64,000 nt of DNA, taken from the NCBI RefSeq assembly GCF_028606985.1, contig NZ_CP117416.1:2022001-2086000 (forward strand). Direction: 5' to 3'. Origin of the DNA: Paenibacillus kyungheensis (GTDB lineage Bacteria; Bacillota; Bacilli; Paenibacillales; Paenibacillaceae). Positions 1 to 9,616 of this stretch are shown piece by piece (the first letter of the stretch is position 1; every line of letters starts with the position of its first letter). The translations under genes and the position numbers were made by a program. A model generated the notes under the pieces. The model was given only the letters and a program-made list of their open reading frames with translations, was not told the DNA's origin and ran no database searches.

Positions 1-287
1 CTGTAGAACAAGGCGTATTAGAACAACATTTGATCCAGCCAGATCAAGCTATGTCTAATCTACCTTCTTACACAGTAGATGCTTCGGTATATAAGCATAC
101 ATTACAGGGCAAACGTATCAGTATTGATGCTATTAAGCCACATGACGAATCTCAACTTCTATCTACTGATGAGACAACAGATTCGCCTGTATTTAAATTG
201 TATGCACCAGATGGAATTTTTATCGGTATTTTTCGTCTGGAACAATCCGCACAAGAAATTGTACCTGTTAAAGTATTTTTACCGTAA
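1..287 (+). CDS. truB: tRNA pseudouridine(55) synthase TruB, C-terminal part (5' end outside window)
   Basis: Partial gene: the frame is open from base 3 of the window and stops at 287, leaving about 94 codons. TruB isomerises U55 in the T-loop of tRNAs. The catalytic domain lies outside the window; what remains has the composition of the C-terminal RNA-binding region (ends ...VFKLYAPDGIF...VKVFLP). The main support is context: it ends 33 bases before ribF, in the conserved Bacillales order truB-ribF-rpsO-pnp. No diagnostic catalytic motif can be seen in the fragment, so the call leans on synteny. Confidence 0.72.
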   Translation, partial: VEQGVLEQHLIQPDQAMSNLPSYTVDASVYKHTLQGKRISIDAIKPHDESQLLSTDETTDSPVFKLYAPDGIFIGIFRLEQSAQEIVPVKVFLP

Positions 288-320
288 CGAATCCATTGTG
301 GAATTGCAGGTGATATCGTA

Positions 321-1271
321 ATGAATACAGTACATTTATCTTATCCATGGCCTGAAGATGTAGTGAAACATGCTTCCAAACCACAAGTACTTGTGATTGG
401 ACAGTTTGATGGATTGCATCTTGGACATGCAAGTGTGATTGATCATGGGATTCGTCTAGCTAGACGACTGGGTGTTCCTGCTTCAGTGATGACTTTCAAT
501 CCTCATCCTAAAGAAGTTATGGGAAAAGGCGATTATGAAGGCTATCTTACACCGCTAGCAATGAAAGAAGAATTGTTGCGTGCAATGGGTGTCGATACGT
601 TATATATTGCTGAATTCAATCATGCTTTTTCACAGGTAACGCCGCTGCAATTTTATGAGCAAATGCTATGTCCGTTACAAGTGCATACGGTAGTAGTAGG
701 CTTTGATTTCCACTTTGGTTATAAAGGGGAAGGGAATCCAGATCTACTCCGTACATTTGGCGAAAATGTATTATCTGTAGAAACAGTTCCTGCCTTTTTG
801 TTAGAGGGAGACAAAGTAAGCAGTTCAGCTATTCGTAGTGCATTGCGTGAAGGCAATGTTGCTCATGCGTATAAGCTATTGGGTCGTCCTTATCAAATTC
901 GCGGAAAAGTCATCGATGGCGACAAGCGTGGACGGACGATTGGTTTCCCTACAGCTAATCTAGAACTGGATGGAAATTATGTTGTACCTTCTTCCGGTGT
1001 ATATGCTGTGCGTGTTCTTGCTGAAGGAGCATGGCGTGCAGGCGTAATGAATATCGGGTACAAACCTACTTTCCAGACAGGAGAGACCAGACCTAGCTTT
1101 GAAGCGCATATTCTTGATTTTCAAGGTGATCTGTATGGTCAGCAACTAGCGGTAGAATTGATCGATTATATTCGTCCTGAGCAAAAATTTAGCGGGATTG
1201 AAGAATTAGTCACTCAAATTCGCAAAGATGCAGATCGTGCACGTTTCTTATTATCTAACCTTGAAGATTAA
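321..1271 (+). CDS. ribF: bifunctional riboflavin kinase / FAD synthetase RibF
   Basis: Makes FMN from riboflavin and ATP, then FAD from FMN, in the cytoplasm. The 316-residue length is typical. The N-terminal FAD synthetase domain has the nucleotidyltransferase motif GQFDGLHLGH near residues 27-36 and the SSSAIR signature near residue 170. The C-terminal riboflavin kinase domain starts around residue 185 with GRPYQIRGKV and contains the GRTIGFPTANL motif. The start ATG follows an AGGTGAT ribosome binding site. It lies between truB and rpsO as in other Bacillales and is probably co-transcribed with truB. Confidence 0.96.
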   Translation: MNTVHLSYPWPEDVVKHASKPQVLVIGQFDGLHLGHASVIDHGIRLARRLGVPASVMTFNPHPKEVMGKGDYEGYLTPLAMKEELLRAMGVDTLYIAEFNHAFSQVTPLQFYEQMLCPLQVHTVVVGFDFHFGYKGEGNPDLLRTFGENVLSVETVPAFLLEGDKVSSSAIRSALREGNVAHAYKLLGRPYQIRGKVIDGDKRGRTIGFPTANLELDGNYVVPSSGVYAVRVLAEGAWRAGVMNIGYKPTFQTGETRPSFEAHILDFQGDLYGQQLAVELIDYIRPEQKFSGIEELVTQIRKDADRARFLLSNLED

Positions 1272-1285
1272 TCATAAGAATACCG

Positions 1286-1315
1286 TTGATATTTAATATC
1301 GACTTATGCTATACT
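1286..1315 (+). promoter_or_regulatory. SigA-type promoter of rpsO
   Basis: TTGATA at 1286-1291 and TATACT at 1310-1315 are separated by 18 bases. It starts a leader of about 110 nt before rpsO. Confidence 0.65.
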
Positions 1316-1321
1316 AATCAA

Positions 1322-1420
1322 CGTTGTCATTCTAATAAATGACAGTCTTCAAAACCTTGGCTTGGTTATACGATCTCACCGTCGGTAACGAGGCTAACGG
1401 TTATCATGAATTACACTATT
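1322..1420 (+). promoter_or_regulatory. structured 5' leader of rpsO, probable S15 autoregulatory element
   Basis: The leader contains a hairpin (TGTCATT...AATGACA, about 1325-1345) and a second GC-rich region with CCGT...ACGG pairing (about 1379-1400) just before the rpsO ribosome binding site. Firmicute rpsO leaders are known to be bound and repressed by S15. I see structure in the right place but cannot confirm the S15-binding fold by eye. Confidence 0.4.
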
Positions 1421-1434
1421 AGGAGGTGAATAGG

Positions 1435-1704
1435 ATGGCATTAACACAAGAACGCAAGCACCAATTGATCGAAGAGCACAGAACTCACGAATCCGATACA
1501 GGATCTGTTGAGGTGCAAGTCGCTATCCTTACTGAGAACATCGTGAACCTGCAAACGCATTTTCGCGCTCACAAGAAGGATCATCATTCCCGTCGCGGAT
1601 TGTTGAAAATGGTTGGTCAACGTCGTAAGCTTTTGGCTTACATCAAAAAGACTGACGTTAAACGTTATAGTGCATTGATCGAAAAATTAGGTCTTCGTCG
1701 CTAA
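1435..1704 (+). CDS. rpsO: 30S ribosomal protein S15
   Basis: Primary 16S rRNA-binding protein of the small subunit platform. The 89 residues match the family, with the signatures [23 protein letters not shown] and [12 protein letters not shown]. The ATG at 1435 is chosen because AGGAGGTGA (1421-1429) sits at good spacing; an in-frame GTG at 1426 lies inside the ribosome binding site. It has its own promoter and a terminator before pnp, as in other Bacillales. Confidence 0.98.
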   Translation: MALTQERKHQLIEEHRTHESDTGSVEVQVAILTENIVNLQTHFRAHKKDHHSRRGLLKMVGQRRKLLAYIKKTDVKRYSALIEKLGLRR

Positions 1705-1723
1705 AATTAAACAGTATGTCCAA

Positions 1724-1787
1724 AGCAGCCTGGTTGTTCAGCCGTATGGTCTTTTCGGAGCCGACGGTGACGGCCGGGTTGCTTTTT
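1724..1787 (+). terminator. terminator after rpsO
   Basis: A branched GC-rich structure closed by GCAGCCTGG (1725-1733) and CCGGGTTGC (1774-1782, with G-U pairs) is followed by TTTTT. Confidence 0.65.
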
Positions 1788-1852
1788 GTAAGTAGAGGTA
1801 ATTTGACTATTCTTATAAATATTGAAATGATAATAGTGATTTAGAGTCTAGC

Positions 1853-1890
1853 GGTGAGATTTCCTTGAAGCAGGGAATCATCACCTTTTT
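1853..1890 (+). promoter_or_regulatory. terminator-like hairpin in the pnp leader (possible attenuator)
   Basis: The arms GGTGAGATTTCC (1853-1864) and GGGAATCATCACC (1873-1885) pair and are followed by TTTTT, about 30 bases before the pnp ribosome binding site. A possible promoter (TTGACT at 1803) lies upstream. The hairpin could attenuate pnp or serve as a processing site; which one is not visible. Confidence 0.4.
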
Positions 1891-1929
1891 ATAGAATACA
1901 AATAATGGACTTAAAAAAGGAGGAATTTC

Positions 1930-4038
1930 ATGGAACAGCGAGTTGAAATGCAGCTCGGAGGAAGAACGCTGACATTTGAAACAGGTCGTTTAGCAAAACA
2001 AGCGAATGCAGCAGTTATGGTACGTTACGGTGATACAGCAGTACTATGTACAGTAACGGCATCATCAGGTCCTAAAGACTTAGACTTTTTCCCACTTACC
2101 GTAAACTACGAAGAAAAATTATATGCAGTAGGTAAAATTCCAGGCGGATTTATCAAACGTGAAGGTCGTCCAAGTGAGAAAGCAATCTTGGCAAGCCGTT
2201 TGACAGACCGTCCTATTCGTCCGTTATTCCCTGAAGGTTTCCGTAATGATGTTCAAATTGCTAACCTTGTAATGAGTGTAGAGCAAGATTGCGAGCCTCA
2301 AATTGCGGCAATGATCGGTACTTCAGCAGCATTAAGTATTTCAGATGTTCCTTTTAACGGTCCTGTAGGTAGCGTAGCAGTTGGACGCATCGATGGACAA
2401 TTTATTGTGAACCCAACAGTTGCACAACAAGAAGTGAGTGACCTTTATCTTGTGGTTGCAGGAACAAGAGAAGCGATCATGATGGTTGAAGCAGAAGCTA
2501 ACGAAATGCCAGAAGACGTTATGCTAGAAGCAATCATGTTCGGTCATGATGAAATTCAACATATCGTAGCAGCTATCGAAGAGCTAGTAAGCAAAGCAGG
2601 CAAACCGAAAATGGAAGTTAAACTTCATACGGTGGATAGCGATGTAAATACAGCAGTTCGTGAATATGCTCAAGCTCGTTTGGTTGATGCTGTACGTGTA
2701 GCTGAAAAACAAGCTCGTCAAGATGCTATTGATGAGATTAACGATGAAGCTGTTGCCTTTTTTGAGGAGAAGTACATAGAGACTCCTGACCTCATGAAAG
2801 ACGTAAAAGAAATTTTACATGATATCGTGAAAGAAGAAGTACGTCGTCTAATCACTCACGAAAAAGTACGTCCAGATGGTCGTAGCCTGGCTGAAATTCG
2901 CGCAATCGAATGTGATGTAGACTTGTTACCAAGAACACACGGTTCAGGATTGTTTACTCGTGGACAAACTCAAGCGTTGAGTATTTGTACATTGGGTGCT
3001 CTTGGAGACGGACAAATTTTGGATGGTATCGCGCCAGAATCTTCTAAACGCTTTATGCATCATTATAATTTCCCTCCATTTAGCGTAGGGGAAGCTCGTC
3101 CACTTCGTCCACCAGGTCGTCGTGAAATCGGTCACGGTGCTCTAGGCGAACGTGCACTAATGAAAGTTATTCCTTCTGAAAAAGAATTCCCTTATACAAT
3201 TCGTCTTGTATCTGAAGTATTGGAATCTAACGGTTCTACATCACAAGCAAGTATTTGTGCAAGTACACTTGCGATGATGGATGCTGGTGTACCTATAAAA
3301 GCACCTGTAGCAGGGATTGCAATGGGTCTAATCAAAGATCAAGAGCACGTATCCATTCTAAGTGATATTCAAGGTATGGAAGATCATTTGGGAGATATGG
3401 ACTTTAAAGTAGCAGGTACTGCTGAAGGTGTAACTGCAATTCAAATGGATATCAAAATTGACGGAATCAGTCGTCAAATTTTATCTGATGCATTATCCCA
3501 AGCACGTGAAGGACGTTTATTTATTCTTAGCAAAATGATGGAAATCATTCAAACGCCAAGAACAAGCCTTTCTGCTTATGCTCCGAAAATCATGATTATC
3601 AATATCAATCCAGACAAAATCCGTGATGTTATCGGACCGGGTGGTAAAATCATCAACAAAATTATTGATGAAACTGGCGTAAAAATTGATATCGAGCAAG
3701 ATGGTCGTGTGTTTATCGGTTCTTCAGATGAAGCAATGATCAAACAAGCTCAAACGATGATCGAAAACTTGGTACGTGAAGTGAAAGTTGGCGAAACGTA
3801 TCTAGGTAAAGTAAAACGTATTGAGAAGTTTGGCGCATTTGTAGAAATTATTCCAGGTAAAGATGGACTGGTACACATTTCTCAACTATCTACAGAGCGT
3901 GTAGCTAACGTAGAAGATGTGATCGCTATCGGTGATTCGATTACTGTTAAAGTTACAGAAATTGATAATCAAGGTCGCGTAAATCTTTCTCGCAAAGCTG
4001 TACTTGTTGCTGAAGGAACAGCGAAAACACAATCGTAA
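1930..4038 (+). CDS. pnp: polyribonucleotide nucleotidyltransferase (PNPase)
   Basis: 3'-to-5' phosphorolytic exoribonuclease that releases nucleoside diphosphates; a trimer in the RNA degradosome network. The 702 residues are typical. Order: first RNase PH-like domain (residues about 10-145, with [21 protein letters not shown]), helical domain, second RNase PH-like domain (about 315-540, with [11 protein letters not shown] and FPPFSVGE), KH domain (about 553-612, [11 protein letters not shown]) and S1 domain (about 620-690, [15 protein letters not shown]). AAAAAAGGAGG precedes the ATG. RNase J and RNase Y are also encoded in this window. Confidence 0.98.
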   Translation: MEQRVEMQLGGRTLTFETGRLAKQANAAVMVRYGDTAVLCTVTASSGPKDLDFFPLTVNYEEKLYAVGKIPGGFIKREGRPSEKAILASRLTDRPIRPLFPEGFRNDVQIANLVMSVEQDCEPQIAAMIGTSAALSISDVPFNGPVGSVAVGRIDGQFIVNPTVAQQEVSDLYLVVAGTREAIMMVEAEANEMPEDVMLEAIMFGHDEIQHIVAAIEELVSKAGKPKMEVKLHTVDSDVNTAVREYAQARLVDAVRVAEKQARQDAIDEINDEAVAFFEEKYIETPDLMKDVKEILHDIVKEEVRRLITHEKVRPDGRSLAEIRAIECDVDLLPRTHGSGLFTRGQTQALSICTLGALGDGQILDGIAPESSKRFMHHYNFPPFSVGEARPLRPPGRREIGHGALGERALMKVIPSEKEFPYTIRLVSEVLESNGSTSQASICASTLAMMDAGVPIKAPVAGIAMGLIKDQEHVSILSDIQGMEDHLGDMDFKVAGTAEGVTAIQMDIKIDGISRQILSDALSQAREGRLFILSKMMEIIQTPRTSLSAYAPKIMIININPDKIRDVIGPGGKIINKIIDETGVKIDIEQDGRVFIGSSDEAMIKQAQTMIENLVREVKVGETYLGKVKRIEKFGAFVEIIPGKDGLVHISQLSTERVANVEDVIAIGDSITVKVTEIDNQGRVNLSRKAVLVAEGTAKTQS

Positions 4039-4090
4039 GATCATCTATGGCTATTTACGTAGCAATGATTAAATAAAGTAAAACAATTCA

Positions 4091-4124
4091 AAGAGCCAGA
4101 AGATTTTATTCTGACTCTTTTTTT
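4091..4124 (+). terminator. terminator after pnp
   Basis: AGAGCCAGA and TCTGACTCT arms around an A+T-rich loop, followed by a run of T. Confidence 0.8.
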
Positions 4125-4203
4125 GTAGCATTTTATTTTCGTTATTGTGAAAAAATAGCGAGAAGTACATGGACTGATTAGACAAGGTGAAGAAAGCGAA
4201 GCC

Positions 4204-4232
4204 TTGAGCCGTTTTTAAAAGTCTGGTAGGAT
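4204..4232 (+). promoter_or_regulatory. possible SigA promoter for the M16 peptidase-dut unit
   Basis: TTGAGC (4204-4209) and TAGGAT (4227-4232) with 17-base spacing, about 30 bases before the start codon. The -10 match is moderate. Confidence 0.4.
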
Positions 4233-4264
4233 AGGTATGCATTTATCGAATGGGAGGCCCTCGC

Positions 4265-5518
4265 ATGGAACGAGTTCAACTACACAATGGTCTACGAATA
4301 GTTATGGAAAAAATGCCGACCTTCCGTTCTGTCACAATTGGAATCTGGATCAAAACAGGTTCACGTTACGAAGATTTAGTGACCAATGGAATTTCACATT
4401 TTATCGAGCATATGTTATTTAAAGGAACAAAGCGCTTTGATGCGCAAAAGATAGCTGAAGTATTTGATGGTATCGGTGGCGATGTGAATGCTTTTACCGC
4501 CAAAGAATATACATGTTTTTATGCAAAAGTGTTAGATGAGCATTTATCGATAGCAGTTGATATTTTATCAGATATGTTTTTCCACTCTTTGCTGGATCCA
4601 GAAGAATTGAAAAAAGAAAAGAATGTCATTTTGGAAGAAATCTCGATGTATGAAGATGATCCAGATGATCTGGTACACGATCTAGTCACGATGTCTTCGT
4701 ATGGCGATCATCCACTAGCTTATCCTATTTTGGGAACCGAAGAGCGACTTCATCCTATGGGTAGTGACGAGCTTAGAGCATACATGAAAGAACATTATAC
4801 GATAGAAAATACAGTCATCAGTGTGGCTGGGAATATAGACGACAGTGTTATTCCTTTGCTGGAGAAACATTTTGGTGATTTTGATAATCATGGAACCAAG
4901 CAAGAGTTAAGTATACCTTCTTTTGCAGGTGGACAGATTTTTCATAAGAAAAAAACAGAACAAAATCATATCTGTATGAACTTCCCGGGTGGTAAAATAG
5001 ATGATCCACGATATTATGCTATGGTTCTTCTGAATAATACACTGGGTGGTGGAATGAGTTCCCGTCTTTTCCAGGAGATTCGTGAAAAAAGAGGATTGGC
5101 GTATTCTGTCTATTCTTATTATACGGCTCATGCAGATAGCGGACTGTTTACGATCTACGCAGGAACAGCACCGAAGCAGACCAAAGATGTTTTTGAATTG
5201 ACACATGCACTTTTACATGATGTCAAAGTCAATGGCATTACTGAACAAGAGTTATATCAAGGCAAGCAACAATTGAAAGGCAATCTGGTGCTAAGTCTGG
5301 AAAGTACAAGCAGTATTATGAATCGTTTGGGTAAAAACGAAATCATGCTTGGAAAACACAATACGGTCGATCAGACATTGCAATATATTGAAGAAGTGAC
5401 GATGGAAGATATTCGCTCAGTGATTGATGATATGTTTGCAGAGCCTTATGCGCTTGCAATGGTAGGTCATTCTGAACGAAGTCTTGCTCATGTTAGGAGA
5501 GATGAACTTGTCTATTAA
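4265..5518 (+). CDS. mlpA: M16 family zinc metallopeptidase, MlpA/YmxG type
   Basis: Processing-peptidase-like M16B zinc protease. The inverted zinc motif HxxEH is seen as HFIEH at residues 45-49, with downstream acidic residues in [16 protein letters not shown] that would supply the third ligand. The C-terminal half carries the M16 [20 protein letters not shown] signature region. The ATG at 4265 is preferred because GGGAGG at 4252-4257 is 7 bases upstream; an in-frame ATG at 4250 overlaps that site. It follows pnp as in B. subtilis (ymxG), but the intervening ylxY and following ymxH of B. subtilis are missing. Its 3' end overlaps dut. Confidence 0.92.
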   Translation: MERVQLHNGLRIVMEKMPTFRSVTIGIWIKTGSRYEDLVTNGISHFIEHMLFKGTKRFDAQKIAEVFDGIGGDVNAFTAKEYTCFYAKVLDEHLSIAVDILSDMFFHSLLDPEELKKEKNVILEEISMYEDDPDDLVHDLVTMSSYGDHPLAYPILGTEERLHPMGSDELRAYMKEHYTIENTVISVAGNIDDSVIPLLEKHFGDFDNHGTKQELSIPSFAGGQIFHKKKTEQNHICMNFPGGKIDDPRYYAMVLLNNTLGGGMSSRLFQEIREKRGLAYSVYSYYTAHADSGLFTIYAGTAPKQTKDVFELTHALLHDVKVNGITEQELYQGKQQLKGNLVLSLESTSSIMNRLGKNEIMLGKHNTVDQTLQYIEEVTMEDIRSVIDDMFAEPYALAMVGHSERSLAHVRRDELVY

Positions 5519-5957
5519 TGTTGAAATTATGGCTTTACCCGGAAGTGAAGGATTAGAATTACCTCGTAAAATGTCTGAACTTGCTTCTGGATTCGATCTG
5601 TATGCTGCGGTGACTGAGCCCATGGTGTTAGAACCAGGCAAAAGAGCATTAGTACCTACAGGATTAGCATTAGCAATGCCTGCTGGACTAGAAGCACAGA
5701 TTCGTCCGCGCAGTGGACTTGCGTATAAGCATGGAATCACTTGTCTAAATACACCGGGTACGATTGATGCGGATTATCGCGGAGAAATTAAAGTGTTATT
5801 GATCAATCTAGGTGAAGAACCGTTTGCTATCGCTCGTGGTGAACGAATTGCGCAAATGGTATTCCAGATTGTCCCTGAGGTAGATCTGATTGAAGTACAA
5901 CAATTATCAGAAACGGTACGTGGTGCTGGTGGTTTTGGACATACAGGAACGAAGTAA
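5508..5957 (+). CDS. dut: dUTP diphosphatase
   Basis: Hydrolyses dUTP to dUMP and PPi, keeping uracil out of DNA and feeding dTMP synthesis. All five trimeric dUTPase motifs are visible: [38 protein letters not shown] and the C-terminal [10 protein letters not shown] arm. The start is uncertain: TTG at 5508 is 7 bases after AGGAGA (5495-5500), giving [12 protein letters not shown], which fits the family; ATG at 5502 is only 1-2 bases from that site. Either way the gene overlaps the 3' end of the M16 peptidase, implying translational coupling. Confidence 0.93.
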   Translation: MSINVEIMALPGSEGLELPRKMSELASGFDLYAAVTEPMVLEPGKRALVPTGLALAMPAGLEAQIRPRSGLAYKHGITCLNTPGTIDADYRGEIKVLLINLGEEPFAIARGERIAQMVFQIVPEVDLIEVQQLSETVRGAGGFGHTGTK

Positions 5958-5992
5958 AGCTTTACATGATTAAAATGTTTTTGCGAAAACAG

Positions 5993-6021
5993 TTGAAAGA
6001 TATAACAGGGAATGATATTAT
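5993..6021 (+). promoter_or_regulatory. SigA-type promoter of the asd-dapG-dapA unit
   Basis: TTGAAA (5993-5998) and TATTAT (6016-6021) with a 17-base spacer. It leaves a leader of about 135 nt before asd. Confidence 0.6.
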
Positions 6022-6077
6022 TTCTACAATTATTGCAGAACACTGAAATTATAATCCAGTGCAAACTGGCTAAAAGT

Positions 6078-6126
6078 TGACGGTAGTCTTTGCGACTGCC
6101 GTTTACGTTTACATTCAGATGTAAAT
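6078..6126 (+). promoter_or_regulatory. two hairpins in the asd leader
   Basis: ACGGTAGTC/GACTGCCGT (about 6079-6102) and TTTACAT/ATGTAAA (about 6109-6126) form two small stem-loops before the asd ribosome binding site. No long T-run follows, so termination is not clear, and no lysine-riboswitch core is seen. Confidence 0.3.
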
Positions 6127-6161
6127 GGACTTTTTGAAATCGAAGGGGAGAGATATGCCAG

Positions 6162-7208
6162 ATGTCTAATCAATCGTTTAATGTGGCTGTCGTAGGAGCG
6201 ACAGGAGCAGTGGGTCAACAAATCGTAAGATTGCTTGAAGAACGAGATTTTCCGGTGAACACATTGAAGTTATTATCTTCTGCACGTTCCGCTGGGAAAA
6301 AGGTAATCTTTAAAGGGCAGGAAGTTACAGTAGAGGAAGCGACACCGGATAGTTTTGAAGGTGTACATATCGCTTTATTTAGCGCAGGAGGAGATATCAG
6401 TAAGGCACTCGCTCCTCACGCCGTCAGACATGGCGCTGTATGCATCGATAATACAAATGCATTCCGTATGGACCCTAATACCCCTCTTGTCGTTCCTGAG
6501 GTCAATAGCGACCGTATAGCAGATCATAACGGTATTATTGCGAACCCGAACTGCTCTACGATCCAGATGGTTGCAGCTCTGAAACCTCTTTATGATCGTT
6601 ATGGTATTGATCGTATTATTGCTTCTACGTATCAAGCGGTATCTGGAGCAGGGAATCAGGCGATTGATGAGTTAAAACGTCAAAGCAAATCGGTGCTTGA
6701 AGGCGAAGAAGTAAATCCGGATATTTTGCCAGTAGGCTCATTACCGGTCAAACACCAAATCGCTTTCAATGCGATCCCGCAAATCGATAAATTTCAGGAC
6801 AACGGATATACACTAGAAGAAATGAAAATGGTCAATGAGACCAAAAAAATTATGGAAGATGAGTCGATCCATGTTACAACAACATGTGTACGTATTCCTG
6901 TTGTCTATGGTCACTCTGAATCTGTCTATGTCGAATTAAAACAGGATTATGATCTAGATGAAGTGAAAGCTTTATTGCAAAATGCGCCAGGTATCACTTT
7001 AGTAGACGATCCGGCTAATCAAGCTTACCCGCTAGCTACAGACGCAGCTGGCAAAAATGATGTATTTGTAGGACGTTTACGTCGTGATCTAGGTCATGAA
7101 CGTGGCTTGAATATGTGGATTGTATCTGACAACTTGCTTAAAGGTGCAGCTTGGAACGCCGTGCAAATTGCCGAGATTATTGCAGCAAAAACACCAGCAA
7201 TTAGCTAA
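6162..7208 (+). CDS. asd: aspartate-semialdehyde dehydrogenase
   Basis: NADPH-dependent reduction of aspartyl phosphate to aspartate semialdehyde, the branch point to lysine/diaminopimelate, threonine and methionine. 348 residues. The N-terminal Rossmann motif GATGAVGQQ, the active-site cysteine in NPNCSTIQ, and the STYQAVSGAG segment are all present. The ATG at 6162 is used; an ATG at 6154 runs into a stop within four codons. In B. subtilis the dipicolinate synthase genes spoVFA-spoVFB lie directly upstream; here dut is the upstream neighbour. Confidence 0.97.
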   Translation: MSNQSFNVAVVGATGAVGQQIVRLLEERDFPVNTLKLLSSARSAGKKVIFKGQEVTVEEATPDSFEGVHIALFSAGGDISKALAPHAVRHGAVCIDNTNAFRMDPNTPLVVPEVNSDRIADHNGIIANPNCSTIQMVAALKPLYDRYGIDRIIASTYQAVSGAGNQAIDELKRQSKSVLEGEEVNPDILPVGSLPVKHQIAFNAIPQIDKFQDNGYTLEEMKMVNETKKIMEDESIHVTTTCVRIPVVYGHSESVYVELKQDYDLDEVKALLQNAPGITLVDDPANQAYPLATDAAGKNDVFVGRLRRDLGHERGLNMWIVSDNLLKGAAWNAVQIAEIIAAKTPAIS

Positions 7209-7226
7209 CGGAGGCGCATAGTTATT

Positions 7227-8465
7227 ATGTCTACTGTGGTAGAAAAGCAAAATATTTTAGTGCAAAAATTTGGAGGAACTTCGCTATCTACACCTGAAGC
7301 GAGAGTTCATGTACTTCGTCATATCAAACGCGAGCTTGCCGAGCAAGTCAAGCTCGTTATCGTTGTTTCAGCCATGGGACGTAGCGGAGATCCTTATGCT
7401 ACAGATACATTACTTGAGAGCACTGTACTGAATGGCAGTATTCCTTCTCCACGTGAACGTGATTTGTTAATGGGCTGCGGAGAAATGATTTCGGCAGTGA
7501 CGTTAAGTGGTATTTTGAATAGCGAAGGAATTGCTTCGATCGTTTTAACAGGAGCACAGGCTGGATTTATTACAGATGATAATTTTGGTAATGCCCGTAT
7601 TCTTGCTGTCCGTCCAGATCGCGTGATACGCGAATTAGAGAGTGGCAAAGTAGTGATCGTTACCGGTTTTCAAGGGCAAAGCGAAGCAGGTGATCTAACA
7701 ACACTTGGACGCGGCGGAAGTGATACTTCAGCTACAGCGCTTGGAGCAGCACTACATGCCGATATGGTTGATATTTATACCGATGTAAATGGTATCTTAA
7801 CAGCTGATCCGCGTATTGTAGAAGATGCTAAGCCACTTGCCTATGTAAGCTATAATGAGATCTGTAATATGGCACATCAAGGTGCAAAAGTGATTCATCC
7901 GCGTGCAGTAGAAATTGCGATGCAAGCTCAAGTACCTGTACGTGTTCGTTCTACCTTTGGAGATACCGAAGGAACCCTTGTCACTCAATCGGAGCGTTTT
8001 GCAGATACACCTACAGGTGTCGTCGATCGTCTGGTAACAGGTATCGCTTATGTGAATAACGTTACACAGATTACGGTAGGCCAACAAGAAGGGGTAGAAC
8101 ATCTTCAATTGAAAGTGTTCCAAGCGATGGCTGAAAATAGTATCAGTGTCGATTTTATCAATGTAACGCCATTTGGAGCGGTGTATACCGTATTTGATAG
8201 CGAAGCAGAACGTGCGCTTGCAGTATTGGAAGGAATGGGTCTGCAACCAACAGGATTATCAGGTTGCGCTAAAGTTTCTGTGATCGGTGGCGGAATTAAT
8301 GGAGTGCCTGGAATTATGGCTCGTATCGTAGCTGCACTGACAGGGCAAAACATTCCTATATTGCAATCTGCTGATTCGAATACAACGATATGGGTGCTTG
8401 TGAAAAAAGAAGATATGGTGCAAGCGGTACGTGCTCTGCATTCTCAATTCCAATTGCATCTATAA
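7227..8465 (+). CDS. dapG: aspartokinase I (diaminopimelate-sensitive type)
   Basis: Phosphorylates aspartate, first step of the aspartate family pathway. 412 residues, with the KFGGTSL nucleotide-binding motif near residues 14-20, TTLGRGGSDTSA near residue 155 and two C-terminal ACT regulatory regions (from about 265). Its place between asd and dapA matches B. subtilis dapG, the diaminopimelate-inhibited isozyme. GGAGG at 7210-7214 precedes the ATG with a rather long 12-base spacing. Confidence 0.94.
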   Translation: MSTVVEKQNILVQKFGGTSLSTPEARVHVLRHIKRELAEQVKLVIVVSAMGRSGDPYATDTLLESTVLNGSIPSPRERDLLMGCGEMISAVTLSGILNSEGIASIVLTGAQAGFITDDNFGNARILAVRPDRVIRELESGKVVIVTGFQGQSEAGDLTTLGRGGSDTSATALGAALHADMVDIYTDVNGILTADPRIVEDAKPLAYVSYNEICNMAHQGAKVIHPRAVEIAMQAQVPVRVRSTFGDTEGTLVTQSERFADTPTGVVDRLVTGIAYVNNVTQITVGQQEGVEHLQLKVFQAMAENSISVDFINVTPFGAVYTVFDSEAERALAVLEGMGLQPTGLSGCAKVSVIGGGINGVPGIMARIVAALTGQNIPILQSADSNTTIWVLVKKEDMVQAVRALHSQFQLHL

Positions 8466-8516
8466 TGTGCTGAATACAGGTCATCGGATAGCTCCGTATT
8501 TGAAGGAGGAAATAGA

Positions 8517-9395
8517 GTGGTAGACTTTGGAAGATTAATGACAGCGATGATTACCCCTTTTAATGAACAAGATGAGATTGATTGGGATGCTACAGCAAGA
8601 TTAATCGATTATTTAATTGATGAGCAAAAATCAGAATCGTTGGTCGTATGCGGTACAACTGGTGAATCGCCTACACTAAGCGATGAAGAAAAATTACAAA
8701 TGTTTGAATTTGCAGTTAAACATGCAGCAGGACGATGTAAAATTATTGCTGGTACAGGAAGCAACGAGACACGTCATTCGATTCATTTGACGCGTGAAGC
8801 ATCCAAATTAGGCATAGATGGTGTACTAATTGTTGTTCCTTATTACAATAAACCTAATCAGGCTGGAATATATACACATTTTAAAGTGATTGCAGAAGCA
8901 ACAGACTTGCCTGTTATTATGTATAATGTACCTGGACGTACGATCACCAGTATGTCTGTAGCCACGACACTCAAGTTAGCAGAGATCCCTAATATTGTAG
9001 GAACCAAAGAATGTGCATCACTTGAACAAGTGACACAGATTGTGGCTCATGCACCAGAAGGATTTCTCGTCTATTCAGGTGATGACTCTTCAGGATTGCC
9101 AGCACTTGCAGTAGGTGCTCATGGTATTATTAGTGTAGCTAGTCATGTGGTAGGAACAGAAATGACCGATATGATCGAAGCATATCTTGCCGGTCGTCCT
9201 GTAGAAGCAGCGAAGCTTAACCAAAAGCTGTTCCCTATTTTCAAAGGGCTATTTGAGAGCCCTGAGCCGCTTCCTAATCCATCTGCGGTTAAATATGAAT
9301 TATCCAAACGCGGTTTTGGTAATGGTAACGTAAGATTGCCATTATTGCCGCCTACAGAGCAAGAACAACAATTTATTGATCAATTGTTTGTATAA
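8517..9395 (+). CDS. dapA: 4-hydroxy-tetrahydrodipicolinate synthase
   Basis: Condenses aspartate semialdehyde with pyruvate, committing carbon to diaminopimelate and lysine. 292 residues with the TIM-barrel class I aldolase signatures: CGTTGESPTL near residue 45, MYNVPGRT (catalytic Tyr near 135) and GTKECASLEQV, whose Lys (about 161) forms the Schiff base. GTG start preceded by AAGGAGGAAA. Last gene of the asd-dapG-dapA unit; a strong terminator follows. Confidence 0.97.
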   Translation: MVDFGRLMTAMITPFNEQDEIDWDATARLIDYLIDEQKSESLVVCGTTGESPTLSDEEKLQMFEFAVKHAAGRCKIIAGTGSNETRHSIHLTREASKLGIDGVLIVVPYYNKPNQAGIYTHFKVIAEATDLPVIMYNVPGRTITSMSVATTLKLAEIPNIVGTKECASLEQVTQIVAHAPEGFLVYSGDDSSGLPALAVGAHGIISVASHVVGTEMTDMIEAYLAGRPVEAAKLNQKLFPIFKGLFESPEPLPNPSAVKYELSKRGFGNGNVRLPLLPPTEQEQQFIDQLFV

Positions 9396-9423
9396 GTAAA
9401 TCATGAGTATAGAATAAATAGAC

Positions 9424-9454
9424 AAGCTGCTCTCACTTTGGAGCAGCTTTTTTT
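9424..9454 (+). terminator. terminator after dapA
   Basis: AAGCTGCTC/GAGCAGCTT stem with a short loop, followed by TTTTTTT. Confidence 0.9.
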
Positions 9455-9580
9455 ATGAACATAGAACTATTTCTTATAAATACATAGTAAGTAGTCAGCA
9501 AAATATAGCGAATCGTTACATAAAATTTGTATGAAATCGTGCAGATTATAAAGGCTTTAGTAGACTCAAGTAAACATGAC

Positions 9581-9610
9581 TTGTGTTTTTGTTTTTTAAT
9601 CATGTATAAT
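9581..9610 (+). promoter_or_regulatory. SigA-type promoter upstream of a non-coding region
   Basis: TTGTGT (9581-9586) and a perfect TATAAT (9605-9610) with an 18-base spacer. No coding start follows for more than 250 bases; a structured stretch does. Confidence 0.6.
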
Positions 9611-9616
9611 AATCTC

